Shown here: one piece after another, positions 11,427-22,699 of the stretch
How positions within the stretch are numbered: the stretch's first letter is position 1
Layout: each line of letters begins with the position of its first letter
Source of the DNA: Hydrangea macrophylla
Lineage: Eukaryota > Streptophyta > Magnoliopsida > Cornales > Hydrangeaceae
Direction: 5' to 3'
Length of the DNA: 64,000 bases
Assembly: GCA_033977485.1 (NCBI GenBank)
Contig: CM066985.1
Coordinates: forward strand, 72,897,045 to 72,961,044
Notes under the pieces: model-generated
The model's input: only the letters and a program-made list of their open reading frames with translations
What the model was told of the DNA's origin: nothing
The model's database searches: none
Translations under genes and position numbers: made by a program

Positions 11427-13404
11427 TGTCACACCCCAATTTTTAGACAACCAATTATTAGTCAAGGGAGAACCCTCAACTAATATCCAACTGTCCAATC
11501 ATCAAAGTGCTTGCAATATAATAACATCACACAGACTGTACCGAAATAAATCATTACTCACATGAGCTAAAGCAACGGTCAACATCTAACCAAAAAGTCA
11601 AACCTTAAATCCAACTCCAAAACATAATAAAAATCTAAAAAGAACACTTCACTAAATAAAATCTTAAATTGTTAAAAGGGCCCACAATGCCAGAAATTAT
11701 TTCTAAACTCTCTAGGATTTAATAAATAAAAAAACGAATAAGAAAAACAGCACAAGACTCCGCATGCCTCCTGCTGCCAGGTGTTGCGACCTCCCTACTA
11801 ACCCTGCAAATTATGATCGGCTACGCTCCAACAAGAACGCACCCGCGAGAAAAACTCAACGGGTCAGTCACATGACTGGTATGAGTTAAACCACACACAC
11901 ACAGCTTCAGGATCACCCGTTGACCCTTTAACTACCACACAAAATATTAACTCGGGCAAGAGAGCAGTTCCACTTCACATATTGGGACGAGCAGTAGTTT
12001 CCCTTTATGTGGTGGCCATGCAGTTCTCGCCCGAATTTAAATAAAGTAATACTTACCTAACGTCCTATGGTGAGTCAATACCTGCAAAATATTAGTGGAC
12101 CCACCATCCTGCAACCACAAGATTAATAACAGCAAAATTCTACAAGAATATGCAGAACTACTTGTACTAAGATATAGGAAGGATCATTATCACAATTTAC
12201 TCACTACACATCCCAATACAATGTATAAGAAAAAGAACAACAGAAGAGGAAATCAACATTTTATATCCTTTAACCCATAGGAAACTTTATTAACAATAAT
12301 TTTCTTACTTTTATGTACAATTCGTTATTCAATTTCCTAGGTTCACCACTTGGCTACCCTCCATGGTACACCCACACATATATCCCATGTGTGCCCGGAC
12401 ATACTACCAACATCCACTCTGGTGCCAGTTTGGTTGGGGTATCAACCAAACCAGGTATACACACAGAAGGCTAGTCAATATGCCTAGACGTCTAACAAAT
12501 AAGCCGGGCATAAGGCTTAGGCCAGCTTGATCACGAAGCCACTGGCAAAAAGGTACACTCAGCAAGTCGAGCTACCAAAAACAATATCACAACTGGGAGC
12601 GGTGAACACTAAGGAACTTGAAACTATTTTGCATTTTTTTGAATTATACAATTTAATCGGACTCCACGTTAATGACTATCACCTATTTCTTTTCATAGCT
12701 CAACATTATAGGAGAATTCATGTATCTCCAAGTAATCTTCATTAATTCATACGAACAATAAATAATAAAAAAACACAACGAATCATATTTCCCCAATTTC
12801 GTACATTTCAATATACTAAAAACTGCTACTGAAATCTTCAATTTCTGCCCAAACGGTGCAGAATCAGAAAAAATACCATTAGACGAAAAACGTGCAGAAT
12901 CACGTTTTACATGAGACGCGTGGACAGAATGTTCAAATTCAAAGCCACGATTTTCTAATAATTTTCTAAAGTTTCTGCGACTGTGTGAATTACACATAAA
13001 ACGAATTTCACATATATTTTCTAACAAACGTGAATATTTCACCTATGGTTTTGATCAAACTAACGATTCACCTAACCCTTTCGAATACCCTAATGTCATG
13101 ATCGCAAAGTCATACGAAGGGGAAAATAAACTATCTAAATTACTTCAACAATAGCGTGTATCCATTACAAAGATGTACCCTAACAATTAAATTAAATGTG
13201 TACGTACTAATTTAATTACTCCCGTATACACATATACATACGTGTATATATATATATATATATGAATACACAAAGTTTAACTCACCAAGTTGATAAAAAA
13301 AAATGGCAATCACGAATACCCACGATCTACGCGTGACCACGAACCCGGGACCGTTCTCCTTCTTCTCCCTTTTCTTCTTCTTCTTCTTCTTCTTCTTCTT
13401 CTTC

Positions 13405-13445
<41 letters not shown>

Positions 13446-13757
13446 CGGCTGTGTAAAAAAGGGGGAGGGGTTTCTCTTTTTTTTTTGACTTAATGTATGT
13501 ACATTAACCTAATATTATATAACTATAGACATACACACACAATATAATATTATATAAATATCATAACACACTCCACACCAAACACATGCACACGTGCACT
13601 ACTGATATTCTCAAATTTTAAAATATTCAATAGTATTTCCTATGGCGTAAAACACTCACACTAATTTTCGTATATTACCTACATTAAAATTTCAAATAAA
13701 ATCATAAAGATACTAAATAAAATACTATAAACTATTTAAAATAATCGGGATATTACA
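11427..13757 (-). repeat. 3' LTR of the chromovirus (full length, 2,331 bp)
   Basis: On the plus strand it begins TGTCACACCCC and ends GATATTACA. It contains a (TA)n tract near 13240, CTT and CT microsatellites at about 13365-13442, and a poly-T run. Compared with the other LTR it retains about 440 bp (12182-12621). Plus-strand frames over the CT tract are simple-sequence artefacts. Confidence 0.93.
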
Positions 13758-13810
13758 TTATACACACCTCAAATAAAATCTCGTCCCGAGATTTGCAACA
13801 CGTGCGAACA

Positions 13811-16520
13811 CTACTCGAATAGCTCGGGATGCGATTTCCGAATCTTCTCCTCAAGTTCCCACGTAACATCGTTAATTCTCTCACTCCATTGCACCTTCAC
13901 CAGGTTCACTATTTTCCTCCGCAAATACTTCACATCTCGATCAACAATAGTGATAGGTCGAACAACATATGTGAGGTCATCGTTAATCTCAAGCTCTGTC
14001 GGACGGACAATTTGTGTAGGATCTTTCACACACTTCCTCAACATTGATACACGGAACACATTATGAATTGCCACAAATGCCGGTGGCAACAGTACTCTAT
14101 AGGCCAACTCTCCAACCTTTCCGACAATCTCATAAGGTCCCACAAACCTCGGGGCAAGCTTCCCTTTCTTACCAAAACGCATCACACCTCTCATTGGGGT
14201 TACCTTCAAGAACACAAAATCTCCAACTTCAAATTCTACACCCTTGCACTTCCTATCAGCATAACTCTTTTGCCGACTCTGAGCAGTCTTAATCCTCTCT
14301 CGAATAACACTCACCTTCTCAGTAGTCTCTCGAACCATATCTGGACCCAAAATAGGTACGTCCCCTACTTCTGCCCAACACACTGGAGATCTACACGCCC
14401 TCCCATACAACGCTTCGAAAGGTGCCATTCCTATGCTAGAATGATAACTATTATTATAAGCAAACTCCACTAATGACAAGTGTTATTCCCAACTACCACC
14501 GAGATCGAGAACACAAGCCCGCAACATATCCTCAAGAATCTGGTTAACCCTCTCAGTCTACCCATCGGTCTGAGGGTGATAAGCAGTACTAAGGTCTAAC
14601 CGGGTCCCCATCGCCCTCTGAAAACTCTCCCAAAACTCTGCCACAAACAACGAATCTCGATCCGACACAATCGAGACTGGAGTCCCATGCAAACGTACTA
14701 TCTCCTGAATATACAATTGTGCCAACTTGTCTGCCGTCCGATGCACACTCACTGGAATAAAGTGCGCCGACTTAGTTAGCCTATCCACAATCACCCAAAT
14801 TGACTCATTTCCCTTCTTGGATCTCGGCAAACCATCCACAAAATCCATAGAGATACACTCCCATTTCCATACAGGTATTTCTAAAGGTTTCAACAAACTA
14901 GACGGTCTCTGATGTTCCGCCTTAACCTGCTGACACACCATACACTTAGAAACATATTCTCCAGCATCTCTCTTCATACCTTCCCACCAAAAGGTTTGTT
15001 TCAGGTCATGATACATCTTAGTCCCGCCAGGATGTATAGTGTATCGAGACCGATGTGCCTCATCAAGTACTTCCCTCTTCAACTCTTCACTATCCGGTAC
15101 ATAGAGTCTTCCTTGAAAACATAAACTTCCCTCTGTATCCACGGACCAATCCGTCGGACACTCATCAAGCAAATCCACTACCAAGTCATTGAGACGGTTA
15201 ACTAAAATTGCATCTAACCTCTGTATTTGTCGAACCTTTCCTATCAAAGTCGGTTGGACAACCAGACTCCCAATATATGCTTTCTCACCTTTATGCTCTG
15301 GCTGAATATCATGAGATGCTAACACTTCAAGAGACTTCCACTCCCTAACCATCAAAAAAGCTATCACACTGTGTTTCCGACTCAGGGCATCGGCCACTAC
15401 ATTACCCTTACCCGGATGGTAAAGAATCTCAAAGTCGTAACTACTAATGAACTCAACCCATCTCTGTTGTCTCATATTCAGTTCCTTCTGTGAAAACAAG
15501 TACTTGAGACTCTTATGATCTGTATACAACTCAAATCTCTCCCCAAACAAATAATGCCTCCACACTTTCAGTGCAAACACAACAGCTGCCAACTCTAAGT
15601 CATGAGTGGGATACCTCCTCTCATGTGGCCTCAACTGTCTAGAAGCATACGAAACAACCTTCCCTTCTTGCATCAAGACACAACCCAAACCAGTCCCACT
15701 AGCATCTGTGAACACTACAAGCTTCCCTCCTTCCGTCGGGATAGTCAACACTGGCGCGGTGGTCAACCGCTGCTTCAACTCCTGAAATGCTTGCTCACAC
15801 TCATTTGTCCACACAAACTTCACATTTTTACAAGTCAACTTCGTCATTGGAGCTGCTATGAGAGAAAACTTCTCAATGAACCTCTTGTAATAACCTGCTA
15901 ATCCCAAGAAACTCCTCACCTCTGTCGGATTAGAAGGTTGAGCCCAGTCTTGCACTGTTGTAACTTTTTCAGGATCTACTGATATTCCCTCAGCTGAAAT
16001 AACATGACCTAGAAATCTTACTGCGGTCTCCCAAAAATGACACTTACTGAACTTGGCATACAACTGATGCTCCCGAAGTATCTGTAACACAACTTTCAAT
16101 TGTTCTCTATGCTCCTCCTGAGTCCGTGAATAAACCAAAATGTCATCTATGAAGACAATGACAAAACGATCCAAATACGGCCCGAACACCCTATTCATCA
16201 AATCCATAAAGAACGCTGGAGCGTTGGTCAAACCAAATGGCATCACTGGAAATTCATACAACCCATACAGAGTACGGAAAGCTGTACGGGGAATGCTCTC
16301 TTCCACCACTCCCATCTGGTGATACCCGGTCCTCAAATCAAGCTGTGAAAAGATCGCCGCTCCCTTCAATTGGTCAAGAAGGTCGTCAATCCTGGGCAAA
16401 GGATACTTGTTCTTGATCGTCACCTTATTCAACTCTATGTAGTCTATATACATACGAAGACTACCATCCTTCTTGGATACAAATATCGCCGGAGCTCTCC
16501 ACGGTGAGTTACTAGGACGT
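13811..16520 (-). pseudogene. Chromovirus reverse transcriptase, RNase H, integrase and chromodomain
   Basis: Reading leftward: RT with [14 protein letters not shown], the [10 protein letters not shown] region and the catalytic FIDDILVYS; RNase H with [14 protein letters not shown] and the TDHKSLKYL region; integrase with the zinc-binding HHCC module (ending [13 protein letters not shown]), the DDE core ([10 protein letters not shown], then VSDRDSLF) and the HPQTDG tail; then a C-terminal domain and a chromodomain-like segment (KVQWSERINDVTWELE). Two stops interrupt integrase, TAG after HPQTDG at about 14558 and TAA at about 14480. These enzymes copy the RNA and insert the DNA. The chromodomain is thought to guide insertion to heterochromatin. 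The length is otherwise normal. Confidence 0.92.
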
Positions 16521-16615
16521 ATAAACCTGATTTATACACACCTCAAAAGAATTACACTACTAGAAAGAAAGATCAACTACGAAGAAAATGAATCTACAAG
16601 AAAGAAATAATTAAC
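16521..16615 (-). other. Short insertion interrupting the RT N-terminus
   Basis: The conserved RT approach sequence breaks after LQKG and resumes at RPSNSPW. The stretch between, about 95 bp, has no counterpart in related polyproteins and adds stops. It contains TTATACACACCTCAAA (16532-16547), a 16-nt exact copy of 13758-13773, the region just inside the 3' LTR where the plus-strand primer should lie. Confidence 0.7.
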
Positions 16616-18406
16616 GCACCCTTTCTGAAGCATCTCATCCAACTGCTTCTTCATCTCTCCCAACTCCTTGGGCGCCATACGATATGCTACCTTAGAAATT
16701 GGTGCGGTCCCCGGTACAAGATCAATCCGGAATTCCACCTCTCTCTTAGGCGGCAGTCCAGGGATCTCCTGAAAAACATCCTCAAAGTCGCATACCACTT
16801 CCACATCACTAATATCCTTCTTCGGTATCTCCACCGAATATAGAAAACTAGACATAACCAATTCTCCACTATCTGGATACGTATAAGAGAAACGAGGTAA
16901 TCCTGGGGTATCTATATGAATGGTCCTCTTAGCACAATCAAGGATAACATGGTTTGCCCTAAGCCAATCCATCCCCAAAATAATGGAAAACCCTTCAAAC
17001 CCCAATACAATCAAATTAACAAGGAAAGTTCTATCCCCAAAGTCTATCACAAAATCTTTACAATGCTCATATAGAGTAACTGAACCCCCTAGAGGTGTTC
17101 CTACGCTCACAGGAACAAGTAAAGGCGTAACAGGAATACTCTCTCTCAAAATAAACTGACGAGAAATAAAAGAGTGGGATGCACCCGAATCAAACAAGAC
17201 ACGAACATCGGAATGAAAAAGTATGAGGCTACCTTGCACATTCTCATTGCCTGGCATCACTGCAAATGCCCTGGCTGGTGCTGCTTGACCCTGTCTCGCG
17301 GCCTGCTTATTCCTAGGAGGATGAGGACATTCCCTAGCAATATGCCCAGGTAATTGACAATTGAAACACACTTTAGGAGCTACAACAATCTCTCCTCTTA
17401 CCGGTGGTGCTCCAATCTGAGGCACTGATGGACGAAAACCAATTTGTGGCTGCGGGGCCTGCTGACGTTGACCCTGGAAGCCTTGATTACGCTGACCACC
17501 CTGACCATTCCACTACTGGTTCTGCTGCCTGAAGTTCCCCTGATTTCCTGGGAACCGCTGACCGCCATATCCTTGTCTTTGATACTGCTGACCTCTCCAC
17601 CCCTGATCATAAGGCTTAAATCTGTTCCCACTACGTCCTGTATTTTTTTGCTGAGTTTGAGGCCGAGTGTCTCTAGAATTCTCATTGGTCTTCGCCCTTG
17701 CTGACCTCTCAGCCTGAAATTTCTGCTCCTTCCGCTCGAACTTCAAAGCCAAATCCACCACTTTGTTGAAAGGCTCACTCTCTGCAAATAGCACTGCCTT
17801 GGACAAGTGATGTCCCAATCCGTCAATAAATTTTTCGTTCTTCTTCTCCTCCATATCAATCAGATGAGGAGCATACTGAGATAGCTCGTTGAACTTCTTC
17901 ACATACTCCCACACAGTCATAGTACCCTGAGTGAGGTCTTGGAATTCCCTAGCCAATTGTGACTTCACTGTACTGGGAATGAAATTTTCCTCAAATAAAA
18001 CTTTGAACTCTTCCCACGTCATCTCCGCCATGTCATAAGTAGCCCTCAATGATTCCCACCAAAGCAAAGCTGCACCCTCAAGCTGTTGAGATGCCAACTC
18101 CTGTTTCTGCACCTCCGTGACCTGCATCCTCTCGAACACGAACTCACACTTTCGTATCCAAGCATCTCCTACTAACGGACCCTTTTCCCCATCGAATGTT
18201 CGGCCGCCAATAGAAACAAAATCCTTGTTCCTTTTAGCGAACGGGTCACCTTGGTTTCCTTGCTGATTGTTCTGCACAGCTTGGAGAATCTGGTTCATCA
18301 TAGCCCCCACGTCGACCTGAACTAAGTTGGGATTTCCTGCCCCAGCACCTCCAGAACTCTCACCACCTTCAGTCTGAGCTCCATGACGTGTATTGTAGCC
18401 TCCAGC
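16577..18406 (-). pseudogene. Chromovirus gag and aspartic protease (one premature stop)
   Basis: I place the start at the ATG at 18404-18406 (MAGGYNTRHG), because upstream codons run into untranslated leader. Gag shows WWESLRATYDMAEMTWEEFK and FKVLFEENFIP, then a Gln/Gly-rich tail. A CCHC zinc knuckle (CFNCQLPGHIARECP) and the protease active site (LFDSGASHSFIS) follow in the same frame, so gag and pol form one polyprotein. An in-frame TAG at 17513-17515 interrupts the Gln-rich tail. Gag packages the RNA and the protease cuts the polyprotein. The frame ends at about 16577 because of the insertion in RT. Confidence 0.92.
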
Positions 18407-18531
18407 CATAACCTTCACAAGACAACCACACATACATAAATATCTGAAACAAACTCGTTCATTGAAATTAACAACCCATTCACCACATTCCGAAGATCAC
18501 CTAGACACTCTCTAGTCTAGGGCAATCATGA

Positions 18532-18543
18532 GCTCTGATACCA
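18532..18543 (-). other. Primer-binding site, initiator tRNA-Met type
   Basis: The minus strand reads TGGTATCAGAGC three bases inside the 5' LTR. This is the standard plant primer-binding site complementary to the 3' end of initiator tRNA-Met, and it fixes the element's orientation. Confidence 0.93.
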
Positions 18544-18546
18544 AAC

Positions 18547-20070
18547 TGTCACACCCCAATTTTTAGACAAGCAATTATTAGTCAAGGGAGAACCCTCAAC
18601 TAATATCCAGCAGTCCAATCATCAAGGTACTTGCAATATAATAACATCACACAGACTGTACCGAAATAAATCATTACTCACATGAGCTAAAGCAACGGTC
18701 AACATCTAACCAAAAAGTCAAACCTTAAATCCAACTCCAAAACATAATAAAAATCTAAAAAGAACACTTCACTAAATAAAATCTTAAATTGTTAAAAGGG
18801 CCCACAATGCCAGAAATTATTTCTAAACTCTCTAGGATTTAATAAATAAAAAAACGAATAAGAAAAACAGCACAAGACTCCGCATGCCTCCTGCTGCCAG
18901 GTGCCGCGACCTCCCTACTAACCCTGCAAATTATCATCGGCTACGCTCCAACAAGAACGCACCCGCGAGAAAAACTCAACGGGTCAGTCACATGACTGGT
19001 ATGAGTTAAACCACACACACACAGCTTCAGGATCACCCGTTGACCCTTTAACTACCACACAAAATATTAACTCGAGCAAGAGAGTAGTTCCACTTCACAT
19101 ATTGGGACGAGCGGTAGTTTTCCTTTATGTGGTGGCCATGCAGTTCTCTCCCGAATTTAAATAAAGTAATACTTACCTAACGTCCCATGGTGAGTCAATA
19201 CCTGCAAAATGTTAGTGGACCCACCATCCTGCAACCACAAGATTAATAACAGCAAAATTCTACAAGAATATGCAGAACTACTTGTACTAAGATATAGGAA
19301 GAACTATTTTGCATTTTTTTGAATTATACAATTTAATCGGACTCCACGTTAATGACTATCACCTATTTCTTTTCATAGCTCAACATTATAGGAGAATTCA
19401 TGTATCTCCAAGTAATCTTCATTAATTCATACGAACAATAAATAAAAAAAAAACACAACGAATCATATTTCCCTAATTTCGTACATTTCAATATACTAAA
19501 AACTGCTACTGAAATCTTCAATTTCTGCCCAAACGGTGCAGAATCAGGAAAAATACCATTAGACGAAAAACGTGCAAAATCACGTTTTACATAAGACGCG
19601 TGGACAGAATGTTCAAATTCAAAGCCACGATTTTCTAATAATTTTCTAAAGTTTCTGCGACTGTGTGAATTACACATAAAACGAATTTCACATATATTTT
19701 CTAACAAACGTGAATATTTCACCTATGGTTTTGATCAAACTAACGATTCACCTAACCCTTTCGAATACCCTAATGTCATGATCGCAAAGTCATACGAAGT
19801 GGAAAATAAACTATCTAAATTACTTCAACAATAGCGTGTATCCATTACAAAGATTTACCCTAACAATTAAATTAAATGTGTACGTACTAATTTAATTACT
19901 CTCGTATACACATATACATACGTGTATATATATATATATATGAATACACAAAGTTTAACTCACCAAGTTGATAAAAAAAAAATGGCAATCACGAATACCC
20001 ACGATCTACGCGTGACCACGAACCCGGGACCGTTCTCCTTCTTCTCCCTTTTCTTCTTCTTCCTTCTTCT

Positions 20071-20113
<43 letters not shown>

Positions 20114-20425
20114 CAGTTGTGTAAAAAAGGGGGAGGGGTTTCTCTTTTTTTTTTGACTTAATGTATGTATATTAACCTAATATTATATAACTATAGACAT
20201 ACACACACAATATAATATTATATAAATATCATAACACACTCCACACCAAACACATGCACACGTGCACTACTGATAATCTCAAATTTTAAAATTTTCAATA
20301 GTATTTCCTATGGCGTAAAACACTCACACTAATTTTCGTATATTACCCAAATTAAAATTTCTAATAAAATCATAAAGATACTAAATAAAATACTATAAAC
20401 TATTTAAAATAATCGGGATATTACA
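18547..20425 (-). repeat. 5' LTR of the chromovirus (1,879 bp, with internal deletion)
   Basis: It is collinear with 11427-13757 except for a deletion of about 440 bp after GATATAGGAAG (about 19301) and shorter CTT/CT arrays near 20040-20110. As the 5' LTR it would carry the element's promoter, and the deletion removes internal LTR sequence present in the partner LTR. Confidence 0.93.
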
Positions 20426-20707
20426 CAGGGGTATATTAAGGTTATTTTCGTTATTACCGTTATTACCGTTGTTTCCTAAGTCGGCCATTAGAATAGGTTC
20501 GATGTTAATGACGCGTGGTTTCTTTAGTCTTTTTAGGGTACTACGTATTTCAGACTCAAACAACGATGATGGTTTTGGTGTCGAATCGTCGTCTAGCATC
20601 AACTGAGCTCTAGAAGCTTGAGTTGAGGACCTAAGGACTCAAAGGGTACGTTCAAGTTCAAGATTAAGCGGATTTAATTTTGGTTTACTCGAATGGGTAC
20701 CAAACAT
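20426..20707 (-). pseudogene. N-terminal gag fragment of the Athila-like element
   Basis: A minus-strand frame runs from an ATG at 20705-20707 towards the insertion point. It has an internal TGA about 22 codons in and an Asn-rich stretch (NNGNNGNNENN). It is in frame with the gag remainder at 11426 once the inserted chromovirus and one target-duplication copy are set aside. It is only a fragment. Confidence 0.65.
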
Positions 20708-21160
20708 AAATTAAACAAAAATAAACTAAAACAACGATTGACTCAACAAAAACAAAAAGAAATCAAGCATACAATACTACTATGATGCATGTAATTATCC
20801 TTTATGCAGTGATTCGCGTCAAAGCCCAGCGCCCCGGGTTTCCTAGCTAATGCAGTGCTTACTCCACACCTAACCTAATGCAAATAATTGCGTCTCAATG
20901 CCCTGACTTACAGTGATTTGATGCGAAATTTAAAAGAAGCGATTTATAAAATAAAATAAAAAAATTCGTGTAAGCTTCTTTGATGTGATAAGCTCTTCTA
21001 CTCCGAAACGCTAGAATTTGAATCACTTGAGAAACTACAAAATAAAGAGAAAAGTTAGTGCCTCAAATAAAAAAAAAAGAAAAAAAGAAAAATAAAACCT
21101 AATCTAATATTTACAGATTAACTAAACTAAGATTCTAAAACTAAAGGTAGTTATTTGCAA

Positions 21161-21178
21161 TCTCCGGCAACGGTGCCA
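21161..21178 (-). other. Primer-binding site, tRNA-Asp type (Athila-like element)
   Basis: The minus strand reads TGGCACCGTTGCCGGAGA, five bases inside the 5' LTR. It differs from the usual tRNA-Asp-complementary site (TGGCGCCGTTGCCGGGGA) at two positions. This site type is characteristic of Athila elements. Confidence 0.85.
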
Positions 21179-21183
21179 AAAAT

Positions 21184-22517
21184 TGATCTTGTCAGAATCA
21201 AGATATAAAAGTATGTTTTACTTTCTAAGGATTTGTAGTGTGGAAGTAAAGGTCGAACCCACAAAGATTAAATTACTAAAGCACTTTAATTTTAAAACCT
21301 AAATCTAGTTAATTAAGAAAACGGTAATTTGATTTTGATTTTGATTTAAACTAAGAACGATAAAAATAAATCTAAATTATGAAAGCAATTAAAAGTTGAT
21401 TTAAATAATATTTAAAGTGAACCTAGGATTGCAAATCCACCACTAGCTTCATAATAAGGGTATTTATGCATTCAATTAGCTTATTACATTGGATGATAAT
21501 GGGGAATTGTAGCTACAAGCCCAATTCCTTCATCAAAAAGATAACTACGATTCAAGCTCCAACATAATTCATCTTCGGTTAGCACGGATTGTCTCACACT
21601 AAACTAGGGTTGCTGCACAATCTGTCTTTCCTACACATAAACTATTGGGCTACTTGATATCACAATTCAATTAAGCACCATTGCATGTAAATAATCCATA
21701 CAAGCACAGTAAATATAGATCATTGAGCACATCACATTCAAAATAGATCTAAGACAAGAATAAACTTTGAAAGTAATGATTTAATCAATTGAAGTACGAT
21801 TTTATTATAAAAATCCTCAAAACATGTAATCATCATCCATACATAATAAAACTAAAAGAAAAACATAAATAACACCCTATTACTTGGCTTGGGATTCATT
21901 GAAACCCTAGATATCTAGGTTTAGTTGGCCATAGAAGTGATGAACGGCAAGAGGTTGATGGAGGAGGCCATGGAAATTCTTGGTCTTCTTCTTCTTCTTC
22001 TCCTTCCTTTACCCTCTTCAATGGCTGAAAGTTTTGTTGTATATAATGTTGTGTATATATGTGTGTAACCTCAAATTGATTTACAATAGGCTATATGTAG
22101 TTTTGGAGCAAGTTTGGAAGCTTTCCTAAACCTATTTGCACTAAAACTGCTGTATTTTATATTCTGGACATAATTAGGCAGTTTCGTTCATGTGGGGATC
22201 TTCAGTACACTGAAATACGCATTTTTTTTTTTTGCATAGGTCACTCGAGCGGGCCATGCCAGCGCGATTTAAGGGTCTCACGCGAGTGAGCTGCACGAGC
22301 GAGGTTCCAGTAAGTCGCATGAGCAGGCCGCGCGCGTGAGTTGCCTTTTTCTGCTTCTTTCAGTCTGCTTTTTCACCCCCATTAAACCTGGAATCCTTAC
22401 TTTCTTCCAAATCCTGACATAAAATAGAAAACAAAATAAAAATGCACTAGAACAAGATAAAACGTGCTAACAAGTGTGAATTAAGGTGTGTAATTAGGAC
22501 TTGTTCACTCCCGATCA
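21184..22517 (-). repeat. 5' LTR of the Athila-like element
   Basis: This 1,334-bp LTR matches 5361-6670. It starts TGATCTTGTC and ends CTCCCGATCA on the plus strand. The CpG-rich block at 22240-22340 is the most diverged part between the two copies. The target duplication GGCAC follows at 22518-22522. Confidence 0.9.
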
Positions 22518-22680
22518 GGCACCATCAAGGACTAAAGGCATCCAGCCTTTGGAGTTATGGGTAGAAAGCAAGATTGCTATGACTGCGTTATTAGATGCTT
22601 ATAACGCTTTGCTAGGTTGAGACTGGTTCCACCCCAATTATTGTAAGGAGCCTTCCAGTCCGATCTTGTTGTGCTTTACG
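22518..22680 (+). pseudogene. Continuation of the Tat-like protease
   Basis: Directly after the GGCAC duplication, plus-strand sequence resumes the protease interrupted at 5360. It encodes a decayed LDAYNALLG followed, after a stop, by DWFHPNYC, which corresponds to the conserved LLGRDW-like motif at the end of plant Ty3/Gypsy proteases. It then fades into sequence whose coding is on the opposite strand. The expected RT does not follow. Confidence 0.6.
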
Positions 22681-22699
22681 AAGCTTTTGGGACCAAATA

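Larger units (their letters stand above)
11427..20425 (-). mobile_element. Tekay-type chromovirus (Ty3/Gypsy), 9.0 kb, youngest nested element
   Basis: Two LTRs (11427-13757 and 18547-20425) enclose a nearly complete gag-protease-RT-RNase H-integrase frame on the minus strand. Flanking CAGGG repeats (11422-11426 and 20426-20430) are the 5-bp target duplication. The primer-binding site fits initiator tRNA-Met. A chromodomain-like C-terminus (LVKVQW ... VTWELE) places it among chromoviruses, most like Tekay/Del. I counted roughly 30 substitutions between about 1.85 kb of aligned LTR by eye, under 2 percent, so the insertion is recent. Three in-frame stops and a roughly 95-bp insertion in the RT region make it non-functional now. 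Confidence 0.92.
5361..22517 (-). mobile_element. Athila-like Ty3/Gypsy retrotransposon, internally deleted, split by a nested chromovirus
   Basis: Two direct LTRs (5361-6670 and 21184-22517) begin TGATC and end GATCA, and the whole is flanked by GGCAC at 5356-5360 and 22518-22522. The primer-binding site at 21161-21178 lies beside the right LTR and matches the 3' end of tRNA-Asp as in Athila elements, so the coding strand is minus. Gag and protease remains are present, but reverse transcriptase, RNase H and integrase are missing. Without the nested element and one 5-bp duplication the length is about 8.15 kb. It is non-autonomous, and its LTRs differ by an estimated 4-5 percent by eye. Confidence 0.85.

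Noticed and set aside
13290..13493. Plus-strand frames rich in Leu, Phe and Ser
   Set aside because: They are translations of the CTT/CT microsatellite in the chromovirus LTR. The same artefact recurs at 19922-20161.
14063..14473. 136-codon plus-strand frame opposite the integrase
   Set aside because: It is a shadow of the well-supported minus-strand integrase and chromodomain and has no domain of its own.
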